Assembly (NCBI GenBank): GCA_023407575.1 | Contig: JAEYLX010000049.1 | Coordinates: 1 to 64,000 of the forward strand | DNA from: Bacillota bacterium | Lineage (GTDB): Bacteria > Bacillota > Clostridia > Lachnospirales > Lachnospiraceae | Direction of reading: 5' to 3' | DNA: 64,000 nt | Shown here: positions 16,665 through 24,800 of the stretch, piece by piece | How positions within the stretch are numbered: the first letter of the stretch is position 1 | Layout of the letters: each line of letters starts with the position of its first letter | Position numbers and translations under genes: made by a program | The notes under the pieces: model-generated | What the model was told of the DNA's origin: nothing | Seen by the model: the letters and a program-made list of their open reading frames with translations, nothing else | Databases searched by the model: none

Positions 16665-19145
16665 ATGTCTATTAGAAAATCCCTACACATACTGCTTATT
16701 ACATCCTCCATGATACCACTAATCCTTGTTTCTCTTATTGCTCTTGTTTTTCTTACTGATAAGATGCTTTCTGTCAATACTGGTAATCTTAAGCAAACCG
16801 CCGAGAATTGCGTTAGCGGCCTGGAAGCTAAGATACAAGCCCAGGTACGTGAACTTTATCTCATATCCATTCAGGATGAACTTGTTAATGCAGCTATGGA
16901 AGGTAGGGCTTTAAGCCAGGTCGACCATGAGGCTGTAGTGTCCTTATTACAATCCAGATGTGAAAGTTATGATAATTGCATTCGTATTTCTGTATATAAT
17001 ACCAACAATGAAATTGTTGCTAGCTCTGATACATCAATTATTGAAAGCGATGCAAAGTCCAATCTTGCCATAGATTATATTTTGTCGTCAAAGTCCACCT
17101 CCGTTGGTATCGATGGAATTAAGCCACTCTTAATAGATGACGAAATTCACTACACTTTGGATATTGGATCTCCAATTGTTGATCCAGAAACCAAATCTAT
17201 TATAGGCTGCGTAATCAATACTATTGATATTTCGTTTTTGTATGGATTTTTAAATTCAATTTCCATTGGCGAATCAGGAGATAGCATCCTACTAGACCAG
17301 AACGGTAAAATAATCTATCATCCTAATATGCAATTAATTGGTACCACAATAAGCTCTGATCGCTTAGCGCATATTATAAGTGAATATAATCTTGGTAACA
17401 TTGAAGATAATGGGGCCTTTGAGTATTACTTTGATGGACAAAAACAGGTATTTGGGTATAGTGTTCTTCCTAGTCTTAACTGGACACTTATGTTGAAACA
17501 GGATATTTCTGAAATTACTGAAATTACACGGTTTTTATTTATATTATTTGCAGTTGTTATCATAACCTCTTTTATTATTATTTTATTTTTTGCTGATATC
17601 TTTTCAAAGAATTTCTCTGCGCCAATCATTGCCTTAAGAGATGCAATGCGAACCGCCTCCGACGGCAACCTAACCGTGCAGTCTAATATTAAAAGCAATA
17701 ATGAACTTGGTGAATTATCAAAGAATTTTAATAAAATGCTGCATATTATAAAGACAAATTATGACGACCTGGAATCCATGCATGAAGAGTTATTATTAAA
17801 TGAAGAGCAGCTTCGAACGAATTATGATCACATTGAGTATCTTGCATATCATGATACGTTGACCAGCCTTCCTAATAAGCTTGCCTTTCTTGAATATATC
17901 AATGCCGTCCTGGCATCTTCCACAGACAATAGCATGCATGCTGTTTATTTTGTAGATTTGGATAATTTTAAGACGATTAATGACACCTTAGGTCATGAAT
18001 ATGGGGATGCTCTACTTATAAAATCAACACAGCTGCTGTCTTCCATCATTGGTTTTGATGGTATGCTGGCAAGAGCAGGCGGCGATGAGTTCTTAATATT
18101 TAAAGAAAATGTTACTCCTGATGAAGCAGTCACCTTTGCAGATCAGATTATTGAACATTGTAAAAATCCACTTGATTTAGATGGTGAGATTGTTTATGTG
18201 TCTATGAGCATCGGTATTTCTATTTTCCCAGAGAATGGCATATTACCAAATGCTCTCATAAAAAATGCTGATATAGCAATGTATAAATCAAAGGATACTG
18301 GTAAAAACAAATTTACTCTATTTGATAAGACCATGGAAGAAGAATTGAACCGTAATACAATTATCGTTGAGGTTCTTCGAAATGCCATTGAAAATAAAGA
18401 AGTATACATACAGTATCAGCCTTTAATGGAAATCAGCACAAATAACGTAATCGGCTATGAAGCACTTATGAGAATCCGTAGTGAGCGTCTGGGTAATATT
18501 TCTCCGGTAGAGTTTATACCTATTGCAGAGGAAAGTGGCTTGATTATCGAGTTAAGCTCCTGGTTAATTCGTGAAGTCTGCCTCTTTAATAAGAAAATTA
18601 TTGACTTAGGCATTACTCCAAGACCAGTATCGGTTAATATCTCCTCCGTTCAAATCAATCGGCCAGGTTTCGTGCCCTTATTATCTGATATTTTGACCGA
18701 GACCCTGTTACCTCCGCAGTATTTGGAGCTTGAAATTACCGAAAGCACTTTAGTATCATCTTTAATGGATGCTACGAAACTACTGCTCAGTCTCCAGGAA
18801 CTTGGTGTTCGTATTTCTTTGGACGATTTTGGTACAGGTTACTCCTCACTGAATTATCTTACCAAGATGCCGATTGATACCTTAAAGATTGATAAGTCCT
18901 TCATAGATAATATCTGCTTTAATGACAAAGATTCCTGTATTGCAGAATCCATTATACAATTAGCTCATAGCCTGGATATTAAGGTTGTGGCCGAGGGCGT
19001 TGAACATGAGGAACAATTAGCTCTATTAAGATTAAAGCATTGTGATATTGTTCAGGGTTATATTTATAGCCGTCCGCTTCATCCAGAAGCTCTGCTAGAG
19101 GTGCTTCGAGAAGATGATTTGATCATTCAGTGCTCTTTGTTTTAG
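16665..19145 (+). CDS. Cache-HAMP-GGDEF-EAL protein, cyclic di-GMP synthesis and breakdown
   Basis: 826 residues. A membrane helix (about 9-31), an extracellular Cache-type sensor (about 35-285), a second helix (about 290-312), a HAMP linker, a GGDEF domain with the intact motif ARAGGDEFLIF (about 471-475) and no upstream RxxD inhibitory site, then an EAL domain with YEALMR, DDFGTGYSSLNYL and AEGVEHEEQ. Both catalytic motifs look competent, so the protein may make or cleave cyclic di-GMP depending on the ligand sensed outside the cell. It is a single gene ended by a hairpin. Confidence 0.92.
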   Translation: MSIRKSLHILLITSSMIPLILVSLIALVFLTDKMLSVNTGNLKQTAENCVSGLEAKIQAQVRELYLISIQDELVNAAMEGRALSQVDHEAVVSLLQSRCESYDNCIRISVYNTNNEIVASSDTSIIESDAKSNLAIDYILSSKSTSVGIDGIKPLLIDDEIHYTLDIGSPIVDPETKSIIGCVINTIDISFLYGFLNSISIGESGDSILLDQNGKIIYHPNMQLIGTTISSDRLAHIISEYNLGNIEDNGAFEYYFDGQKQVFGYSVLPSLNWTLMLKQDISEITEITRFLFILFAVVIITSFIIILFFADIFSKNFSAPIIALRDAMRTASDGNLTVQSNIKSNNELGELSKNFNKMLHIIKTNYDDLESMHEELLLNEEQLRTNYDHIEYLAYHDTLTSLPNKLAFLEYINAVLASSTDNSMHAVYFVDLDNFKTINDTLGHEYGDALLIKSTQLLSSIIGFDGMLARAGGDEFLIFKENVTPDEAVTFADQIIEHCKNPLDLDGEIVYVSMSIGISIFPENGILPNALIKNADIAMYKSKDTGKNKFTLFDKTMEEELNRNTIIVEVLRNAIENKEVYIQYQPLMEISTNNVIGYEALMRIRSERLGNISPVEFIPIAEESGLIIELSSWLIREVCLFNKKIIDLGITPRPVSVNISSVQINRPGFVPLLSDILTETLLPPQYLELEITESTLVSSLMDATKLLLSLQELGVRISLDDFGTGYSSLNYLTKMPIDTLKIDKSFIDNICFNDKDSCIAESIIQLAHSLDIKVVAEGVEHEEQLALLRLKHCDIVQGYIYSRPLHPEALLEVLREDDLIIQCSLF

Positions 19146-19165
19146 AAATATATAACTGTAATAAA

Positions 19166-19202
19166 AAAGGGAAGTGCCACTTAAATAGTGACATTTCCCT
19201 TT
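19166..19202. terminator. Hairpin after the GGDEF-EAL gene
   Basis: AAAGGGAAGTG and the facing ...TTCCCTTT form a 16-position stem with two mismatches and a five-base loop. It sits 20 bases after the stop and before the convergent aldolase gene, so it may serve both. Confidence 0.7.
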
Positions 19203-19296
19203 CTCCTATTTTAATCAAGTAATTGCTTACAATAAAAACATATGATTTTCTAGGTAATACCCTTTTAAATATATGTATTCATCACTTCTATACATC

Positions 19297-20241
19297 TTAT
19301 AGCTCTGCTGCAGCTCCAGAACATCCTAAAACATTAACAATTTTATGTTTTACAACAGCCTTAATATTATTTCTAGCTGGGGTGAGGTATTGCCTTGGGT
19401 CAAAATGGCTTGGATTCGTTGCAAAGTACTCTCTGACACCTGCTGTAAATGCAAGTCTTAAGTCAGAATCGATATTAATCTTGCAAACTGCCATTCCAGC
19501 TGCCTGTCTTAACATCTCTTCAGGAATTCCGATAGCATCATCTAACTTACCGCCAAAACGTTTAATAATCTCCACGTATTCCTGTGAAACAGAGGAAGCT
19601 CCATGTAATACAATTGGGAAGTTTGGAAGTCTTTTCTCAACTTCTGCCAGGATGTCAAACCGAAGCTGTGGTTTCTGACCTGGCTTAAATTTGAAAGCAC
19701 CATGACTGGTACCGATAGCTATTGCTAAAGAATCAACGCCTGTACGGGAAACAAACTCTTCCACTTCTTCCGGTCTTGTATAGGAAGCATCGGCTGCTGA
19801 TACATTTACATCATCTTCAATACCAGCTAATTTACCAAGCTCACCTTCTACTACACAACCATGAGCATGTGCATACTCAACGACTCTCTTCGTAAGTGCA
19901 ATATTATCTTCAAAACTATGCTTTGAACCATCAATCATAACGGAGGAGAACCCACCATCAATACATGCTTTGCAAATCTCAAAGTCATCTCCATGATCCA
20001 AATGAAGTGCAATTGGCAGGTCTGTATCTTGTAAAGCTGCTTCTACCAGCTTAATCAAATAAGCATGTTTCGCATATTTTCTAGCCCCTGCTGAAACTTG
20101 CAGTATAATCGGAGCATTTTCTTCTTTCGCTGCTTCTGTAATTCCTTGTACAATTTCCATGTTGTTCACGTTAAAGGCTCCAATTGCATAGCCTCCAGCA
20201 TAAGCTTTTTGAAACATTTCTTTGGTTGTTATCAATCCCAT
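19297..20241 (-). CDS. fba: Class II fructose-bisphosphate aldolase, first copy
   Basis: 314 residues. Zinc-enzyme motifs are present: ALHLDHGDDFEICKACIDGG with the metal-binding histidine and the proton-donor aspartate, EGELGKLAG, and LHGASSVSQEYV. Compared with the neighbouring copy it is 26 residues longer, with an insertion around KRFGGKLDDAIGIPEEMLRQ. It cleaves or forms fructose 1,6-bisphosphate in glycolysis; a tagatose or other ketose bisphosphate substrate is possible for one of the pair. It has its own extended -10 promoter and is not in an operon with the second copy. Confidence 0.9.
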   Translation of the reverse strand: MGLITTKEMFQKAYAGGYAIGAFNVNNMEIVQGITEAAKEENAPIILQVSAGARKYAKHAYLIKLVEAALQDTDLPIALHLDHGDDFEICKACIDGGFSSVMIDGSKHSFEDNIALTKRVVEYAHAHGCVVEGELGKLAGIEDDVNVSAADASYTRPEEVEEFVSRTGVDSLAIAIGTSHGAFKFKPGQKPQLRFDILAEVEKRLPNFPIVLHGASSVSQEYVEIIKRFGGKLDDAIGIPEEMLRQAAGMAVCKINIDSDLRLAFTAGVREYFATNPSHFDPRQYLTPARNNIKAVVKHKIVNVLGCSGAAAEL

Positions 20242-20297
20242 AGTTTTTCATCCTTTCCTAATTGTATGATGCATTACCATATATTTACATCGATTCT

Positions 20298-20306
20298 ATT
20301 ATATCA
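20298..20306 (-). promoter_or_regulatory. Extended -10 promoter of the first aldolase gene
   Basis: Minus-strand TGATATAAT (TGnTATAAT), with only a weak -35 candidate 16 bases upstream, 57 bases before the ATG. The span 20242-20561 otherwise holds only the terminator of the upstream aldolase gene. Confidence 0.55.
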
Positions 20307-20461
20307 TAAAATTTGAAAAAGATAAGTATTATTTTATTGTATTATATGATTTAAGCCTCAAAATCCTCCTAACCGAAGGGATGAATGTTTATGCTGGATT
20401 ATTCATCCTATATAAACTAGATTGATTTTTTGACGCTCATATTATTAAAGTATTTCATATG

Positions 20462-20508
20462 AAAATAGCCCAAAGGAGCTTCCATATGAACGCTGCCTCT
20501 GGACTATT
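20462..20508 (-). terminator. Terminator of the second aldolase gene
   Basis: Minus-strand ATAGTCCAGAGG pairs, with two mismatches, with CCTTTGGGCTAT and is followed by TTTTC. It separates the two aldolase genes into different transcripts. Confidence 0.65.
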
Positions 20509-20561
20509 AATATCAATAACTTTAAATTTTTATGGTTTATAATTAAATAAATCTAGTTTAA

Positions 20562-21428
20562 TTATGCTTGACCAACGGAACCGAATAACTCCATTTTATC
20601 CTTTACAGTTGCTTTGATTGCTTCATAACCAGGAGCTAATAACTTACGAGGGTCAAATCCTTTCCCTTTTAAATCTTTGCCTTCTTCAATGTATTTACGG
20701 GTTGCTTCCTGGAAGGATAACTGGCATTCTGTATTCACATTGATTTTAGCAACACCAAGGGAGATTGCTTTCTTAATCATGTCTGCAGGAATACCTGTAC
20801 CACCATGAAGTACTAAAGGCATTTCGCCTGTTTTCTCTTGAACTGCTGCCAAGGTCTCAAAGCTAAGTCCTGGCCAGTTCTCTGGATATTTACCATGAAT
20901 ATTACCGATACCTGCTGCTAACATAGTTACACCAAGATCAGCAATTGCTTTACATTCTTCTGGATCTGCACATTCGCCTGCACCAACTACGCCATCTTCT
21001 TCTCCGCCGATGGAACCAACTTCTGCTTCAATGGAGATGCCTTTGCTTTCACAAATAGCAACTAAATCTGTTGTTTTCTCAATATTCTCAGCGATTGGAT
21101 AATGAGAACCATCAAACATTACTGATGAAAAACCTGCATTGATACATGCAAGTGCACCATCGTAGCTGCCGTGATCTAAATGAAGTGCTACAGGAACCGT
21201 AATCTTTAATTCCTCGATCATTCCATTTACCATACCAACTACGGTCTTATATCCACACATATATTTACCAGCACCTTCGGAAACTCCGAGAATTACTGGT
21301 GATTTTAACTCTTCTGCTGTTAATAAAACAGCTTTTGTCCATTCTAAGTTATTGATGTTGAACTGGCCAACTGCATATTTGCCTTGTTTTGCTTTTGTAA
21401 GCATTTCTTTTGCTGATACTAATGCCAT
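20562..21428 (-). CDS. fba: Class II fructose-bisphosphate aldolase, second copy
   Basis: 288 residues, the usual length for the glycolytic clostridial enzyme. Motifs: VALHLDHGSYDGALACINAG, EAEVGSIGGEEDG, AAGIGNIHGKYP and VLHGGTGIPADM. The ATG follows CGGAGG. It is driven by a perfect consensus promoter (see next entry), as expected for a highly expressed central-metabolism gene, so this copy is the likelier housekeeping aldolase. Confidence 0.93.
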   Translation of the reverse strand: MALVSAKEMLTKAKQGKYAVGQFNINNLEWTKAVLLTAEELKSPVILGVSEGAGKYMCGYKTVVGMVNGMIEELKITVPVALHLDHGSYDGALACINAGFSSVMFDGSHYPIAENIEKTTDLVAICESKGISIEAEVGSIGGEEDGVVGAGECADPEECKAIADLGVTMLAAGIGNIHGKYPENWPGLSFETLAAVQEKTGEMPLVLHGGTGIPADMIKKAISLGVAKINVNTECQLSFQEATRKYIEEGKDLKGKGFDPRKLLAPGYEAIKATVKDKMELFGSVGQA

Positions 21429-21498
21429 TTTGATATCCTCCGTTAAAATTATTTATTTTAAATATTAACATAAACCGATATAATCTTTCACAGCCACC

Positions 21499-21527
21499 AT
21501 TATAATCGTTTCTATAGTATTTGTCAA
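21499..21527 (-). promoter_or_regulatory. Consensus sigma-A promoter of the second aldolase gene
   Basis: Minus-strand TTGACA, 17 bases, TATAAT: both boxes match the consensus exactly. It lies about 70 bases before the ATG. The rest of 21429-21729 shows nothing else that I can name. Confidence 0.85.
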
Positions 21528-21729
21528 AACTAAAGTTCAATTCACCTAATGTATTATGAATGCTTTTGCTTTATTTTAAGCATATAAAACTAGTAGTGAT
21601 TTGCTCAATTACGGGGATTGTAACTTATGATGCAATAGTATATAAATAATATATAACAATTTTCAAATGATGCATTACTAAGCATAGCTATTATCCAGAA
21701 TTAATAATAATGGAAAGGTGGTTTCATAC

Positions 21730-22260
21730 ATGAGTAATATAGCATTATTAATCGTAGATGTTCAGAACGCAATTGTGGATGAGCATCCCTATAATGAAAA
21801 GAAAGTAATTGAAAACATTGAAAATCTACTTTCAGTGGCAAGATCTAATCATAAGGAAGTTATCTATATTCAGCATGCGGAAGCTGGTTGTGAATTCGAA
21901 CACGGTTTAGATGGCTGGCAAATCTATGCTCAAATTTCGCCTATTGACGATGAAAAAATAATTGAGAAGAACTATAACAGTGCCTTTGTCAAAACTGAAT
22001 TAAAGGATTATCTCACTTCAAAAAACATAACCACACTTGTCCTTGTTGGAATGCAAACTGATTACTGTATCGATGCAACCTGCAAAGGTGCATTTGAACA
22101 TGGCTATCGTGTTATCATTCCCGAAGCAACCAACGCCACCTTTGATAATGAGTATCTTACTGGTGAAAAGCTCTATGAATATTATAATCATTATATGTGG
22201 GACAATCGTTATGCTAAGGTACTATCATTAGAAGAAACAATTAAATTACTGAAACAATAA
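21730..22260 (+). CDS. Isochorismatase-fold cysteine hydrolase
   Basis: 176 residues from the ATG of MSNIALLIVDVQN, chosen because AAAGGTGG lies 8 bases upstream; an ATG 12 bases earlier overlaps that site. The catalytic aspartate (LIVDVQN), a lysine in NYNSAFVKTEL and the cysteine in GMQTDYCIDATCKGAF make the triad of nicotinamidase, isochorismatase and related amidases. The branch with the short YCIDAT motif covers many unassigned hydrolases, so no substrate is given. It stands alone, with no nearby NAD genes. Confidence 0.85.
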   Translation: MSNIALLIVDVQNAIVDEHPYNEKKVIENIENLLSVARSNHKEVIYIQHAEAGCEFEHGLDGWQIYAQISPIDDEKIIEKNYNSAFVKTELKDYLTSKNITTLVLVGMQTDYCIDATCKGAFEHGYRVIIPEATNATFDNEYLTGEKLYEYYNHYMWDNRYAKVLSLEETIKLLKQ

Positions 22261-22341
22261 GGGTTAATAGTTTAACTATGCCAGGGTTATGGCTGAACCG
22301 TTATAAATGGTATACACTCTATGTCAAACATAAATTTAAAA

Positions 22342-22370
22342 TTGACATCGGTCAATTTATGTGTTAATCT
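22342..22370 (+). promoter_or_regulatory. Strong promoter with a palindrome over the -35 box
   Basis: TTGACA, 17 bases, TAATCT. The -35 box lies inside the perfect inverted repeat TTGAC-ATCG-GTCAA (22342-22355), which could be a repressor site. No open reading frame follows; a structured region and a terminator do. Confidence 0.7.
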
Positions 22371-22376
22371 TTTTGA

Positions 22377-22600
22377 AAATCTAGAAAGCGAGCTGATTCT
22401 ATGTTGTCATTTGTATATAGTTACTTGAATAGGGACGACGATCGTTAGCGCTTGCAGCTATGAATTAATCATAGGTGCAAGTGCTTATTATCTTGTGCCT
22501 ATGTGGAAGCAACATATTTATGCTAGGTATTTATGTTGTTATAAAACCGAAAGACCACATTGGTGAATTTTATTCAAAATCATGCCATTGTGGTCTTTTT
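22377..22600 (+). ncRNA. Candidate structured small RNA of about 220 nt, family unknown
   Basis: The unit starts about 7 bases after a good promoter and ends at a terminator in which AAGACCACA (22551-22559) pairs with TGTGGTCTT (22589-22597) before five T. In between, CGCTTGCA plus CTATGA pairs with TCATAG plus TGCAAGTG to form a strong hairpin, and CAACATA (about 22510-22516) can pair either with CTATGTTG near the 5' end or with TATGTTG just before the terminator, as in a switch. There is no T-box core and I recognise none of the common riboswitch cores in it. It could be an independent RNA or a leader acting on aspS2. Confidence 0.5.
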
Positions 22601-22670
22601 ATATGCTTTTTTAGGCAACGAACTGTAATTTACTTAAGGATTAAGAAATATTGTAACAAGGAAAGGTTGT

Positions 22671-22808
22671 GATACTTTGAGACATACAGATTATGTCGGA
22701 ATGGATTCTCGCTTCATTCACCTATAAGTTAAACTATAGTATCCAAACTCAATCTCAGCTATAAAGAATGAATAAGCCCGCATATAGATCCAGTCCTATT
22801 CATTTTTT
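22671..22808 (+). promoter_or_regulatory. Structured leader with terminator upstream of aspS2
   Basis: GATACT (22671-22676) pairs with AGTATC (22738-22743) and encloses two hairpins, GACATA/TATGTC and GAATG/CATTC, giving a small multi-branched fold. About 24 bases later AATGAATA pairs with TATTCATT before six T, an intrinsic terminator 100 bases ahead of the aspS2 start. The layout is that of an attenuating riboswitch, but no known aptamer is recognised and there is no TGGNACCGCG T-box sequence. Confidence 0.45.
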
Positions 22809-22908
22809 CCGTTTAGAAAGGTTTTTGATACTATACTCAATATTGTATTTCGAGCTTGTTCTAAACAGTTAGATTAATACAACTACTAATCATGAAGGGA
22901 TGAAAATT

Positions 22909-24234
22909 ATGTATTATATGAATGGATATATGAAAACGGAATATGTTAAGCCTGAGGAATTAAATAATTATATCGGAAAAACAGTAAAACTCTATGGTTC
23001 GGTTTATAAAATAAGAAAAATGAGTGGTTTTGCATTTATTGTACTAAGGTGCAGAAGACTTATGCTCCAATGCATTTATAGTGAAAAATTCAGCAAATTT
23101 TCAATAGATCAACTGAAAGAAGAAGCCTGCATTATCGCAAGTGGTGAAGTAGTTCTCGATGAACGTTCTAAAAGTGGCTTTGAACTGCGACTAATACAGA
23201 TTGAAGTTCTCTCCGCTCCATCGCAGGAATTGCCTGTGGTTATTAACCAAAAGAAAATAGAAGCCTCTCTTGATACCTTGCTTGACTATCGCCCCATTAC
23301 GCTACGTAATGAAAAGGAACGTGCTATTTTTAAATTGCAGGAGGGAATTCAGCGAGGTTTTCGTGATTTCTTAACTTCTTTACAATTTACAGAGATTCAT
23401 ACTCCTAAAATCGTTTATGCAGGAGCAGAAGGCGGAGCTAATATTTTTCAACTGGACTATTTTGGTCGTGAAGCCTATCTTGCACAGAGTCCTCAATTTT
23501 ATAAGCAGATGATGGTAGGTGTTTATGAGAAAGTCTTTGAAATAGCACCAGTATTTCGAGCAGAAAAGCATGATACTTCCAGACATTTGAATGAATACAT
23601 CAGTGTAGATCTTGAGATGGGGTATCTGACTAACTATACAGAACTAATGCAACTAGAAACAGCTATGCTTCAATACACCTTTGAGTTTCTGCAAAGAGAA
23701 TACACTCAGGAGCTTACGCTGCTTAAGGTATCATTACCAGATGCTTCTAACATTCCTGCTGTAACTTTTGAACAGGCAAAGCAACTGATATCCACAGAAT
23801 ATAAACGTGAGATTGCCGATTTTGAGGATTTCGAGCCGGAGGAAGAAAAATTACTTTATGAAATTATGAAGAAGAAACATGGAAGTGAATTTGTATTCGT
23901 CACTCACTATCCTACCAAAAAACGTCCCTTCTATGCTATGGAAGATCCTTCAAATCCTGATGTAACCTGCAGCTTTGACCTATTATTTCGAGGTCTTGAA
24001 ATTACGACTGGCGGTCAAAGAATTCATAATTACGAGGAACAGGTCAATAAATTACACAGACGCGGCATGAATCCCGAAGCCTTTAAAAGTTATTTAATGC
24101 TTCATAAGTACGGTATTCCGCCTCATGGAGGTCTTGGCCTTGGTCTAGAGCGATTTACAAGTAAACTATTAGAGCAGAACAATGTTCGTTATGCGACCCT
24201 ATTTCCTAGAGATATTAAGAGATTAGTACCATGA
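22909..24234 (+). CDS. aspS2: Aspartate-tRNA ligase, archaeal/eukaryotic type (AspRS2), likely tRNA(Asp/Asn)
   Basis: 441 residues from the ATG of MYYMNGYMKTEY, which lies 9 bases after AAGGGA. A short OB-fold anticodon domain comes first; then class II motif 2, FRAEKHDTSRHLNEYISVD, and motif 3, GGLGLGLERFTSKLL. It lacks the large GAD insertion domain of the ordinary bacterial enzyme (about 590 residues). Bacterial AspRS2 enzymes are often nondiscriminating: they also put Asp on tRNA-Asn, for amidation by GatCAB. Whether this one does is not visible. Asparagine-tRNA ligase is the main alternative, but the motif-2 wording favours aspartate. Confidence 0.75.
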   Translation: MYYMNGYMKTEYVKPEELNNYIGKTVKLYGSVYKIRKMSGFAFIVLRCRRLMLQCIYSEKFSKFSIDQLKEEACIIASGEVVLDERSKSGFELRLIQIEVLSAPSQELPVVINQKKIEASLDTLLDYRPITLRNEKERAIFKLQEGIQRGFRDFLTSLQFTEIHTPKIVYAGAEGGANIFQLDYFGREAYLAQSPQFYKQMMVGVYEKVFEIAPVFRAEKHDTSRHLNEYISVDLEMGYLTNYTELMQLETAMLQYTFEFLQREYTQELTLLKVSLPDASNIPAVTFEQAKQLISTEYKREIADFEDFEPEEEKLLYEIMKKKHGSEFVFVTHYPTKKRPFYAMEDPSNPDVTCSFDLLFRGLEITTGGQRIHNYEEQVNKLHRRGMNPEAFKSYLMLHKYGIPPHGGLGLGLERFTSKLLEQNNVRYATLFPRDIKRLVP

Positions 24235-24245
24235 TTATATAAGTA

Positions 24246-24355
24246 AGTTTTTTATAGTTTTTTATAGTTTTTTATAGTTTTTTATAGTTTTTTATAGTTT
24301 TTTATAGTTTTTTATAGTTTTTTATAGTTTTTTATAGTTTTTTATAGTTTTTTAT
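24246..24355. repeat. Eleven perfect copies of a 10-bp A-tract repeat
   Basis: The unit AGTTTTTTAT is repeated 11 times without a mismatch, beginning 11 bases after the aspS2 stop codon. A run of six T recurs every 10 bp, nearly the helical repeat, which is the sequence rule for strongly bent DNA. The perfect identity suggests recent expansion. There are no spacers and no coding sense in any frame. Confidence 0.97.
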
Positions 24356-24365
24356 GCAATAAAAC

Positions 24366-24409
24366 AGTGGGTGTAATTTTCTAAGATAGATGCAGAATTA
24401 CTCCCACTT
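24366..24409 (+). terminator. Hairpin ending the aspS2 transcript
   Basis: AGTGGGTGTAATT pairs with AATTACTCCCACTT (one bulge) about 130 bases after the stop, beyond the tandem repeat, so the repeat is part of the 3' untranslated region. Confidence 0.6.
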
Positions 24410-24515
24410 GTATTTTATAGAGATCTAAAATAATTGAAGTAAATACATTTTTCTATATGCGATTACTATTGTTTAAATTTATTTTATATAGATATATATT
24501 TCTTTCTATATTCTA

Positions 24516-24800
24516 TTATTTCGACTGATCTAACTGTTCCTTGCGATGTTCCTGCTTAGCTGTCGCATTTTTTAAGGATTCTTTCTCCATATGCTCTGCC
24601 TTATGATTAATATAGCCTTCTGAATAACGAAGCCTTTTTTCGGTGCATTCTTTATAGTCATTATTGCAATTTTCACCATGTGTTAAAATATTTTTTTTAT
24701 TAGTTATTTTCTGTTCATGATCTTCATTTACCTGCTTAGCAGGCTCAATGTTGGAAGGTGAGTGTGATATATCTGAATGTTCAACACTATAATCAACCCT
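24516..24800 (-). pseudogene. Start-less open frame overlapping the ogg stop in the +1 frame
   Basis: Immediately at the ogg stop codon a second frame stays open for 94 codons, giving a very hydrophilic, Lys/Glu/Asn-rich chain that includes INHKAEHMEKESLKNATAKQ and ends EHRKEQLDQSK. It has no ATG, GTG or TTG start before a late ATG with 24 codons left. It therefore looks like a C-terminal tail of Ogg separated by a frameshift at AAG GGT TGA, or the rest of a gene whose start is gone. I do not recognise the sequence. Confidence 0.4.

Noticed and set aside
22342..22900. T-box leader for aspS2
   Set aside because: No TGGNACCGCG-type core or stem I signature was found on the plus strand.
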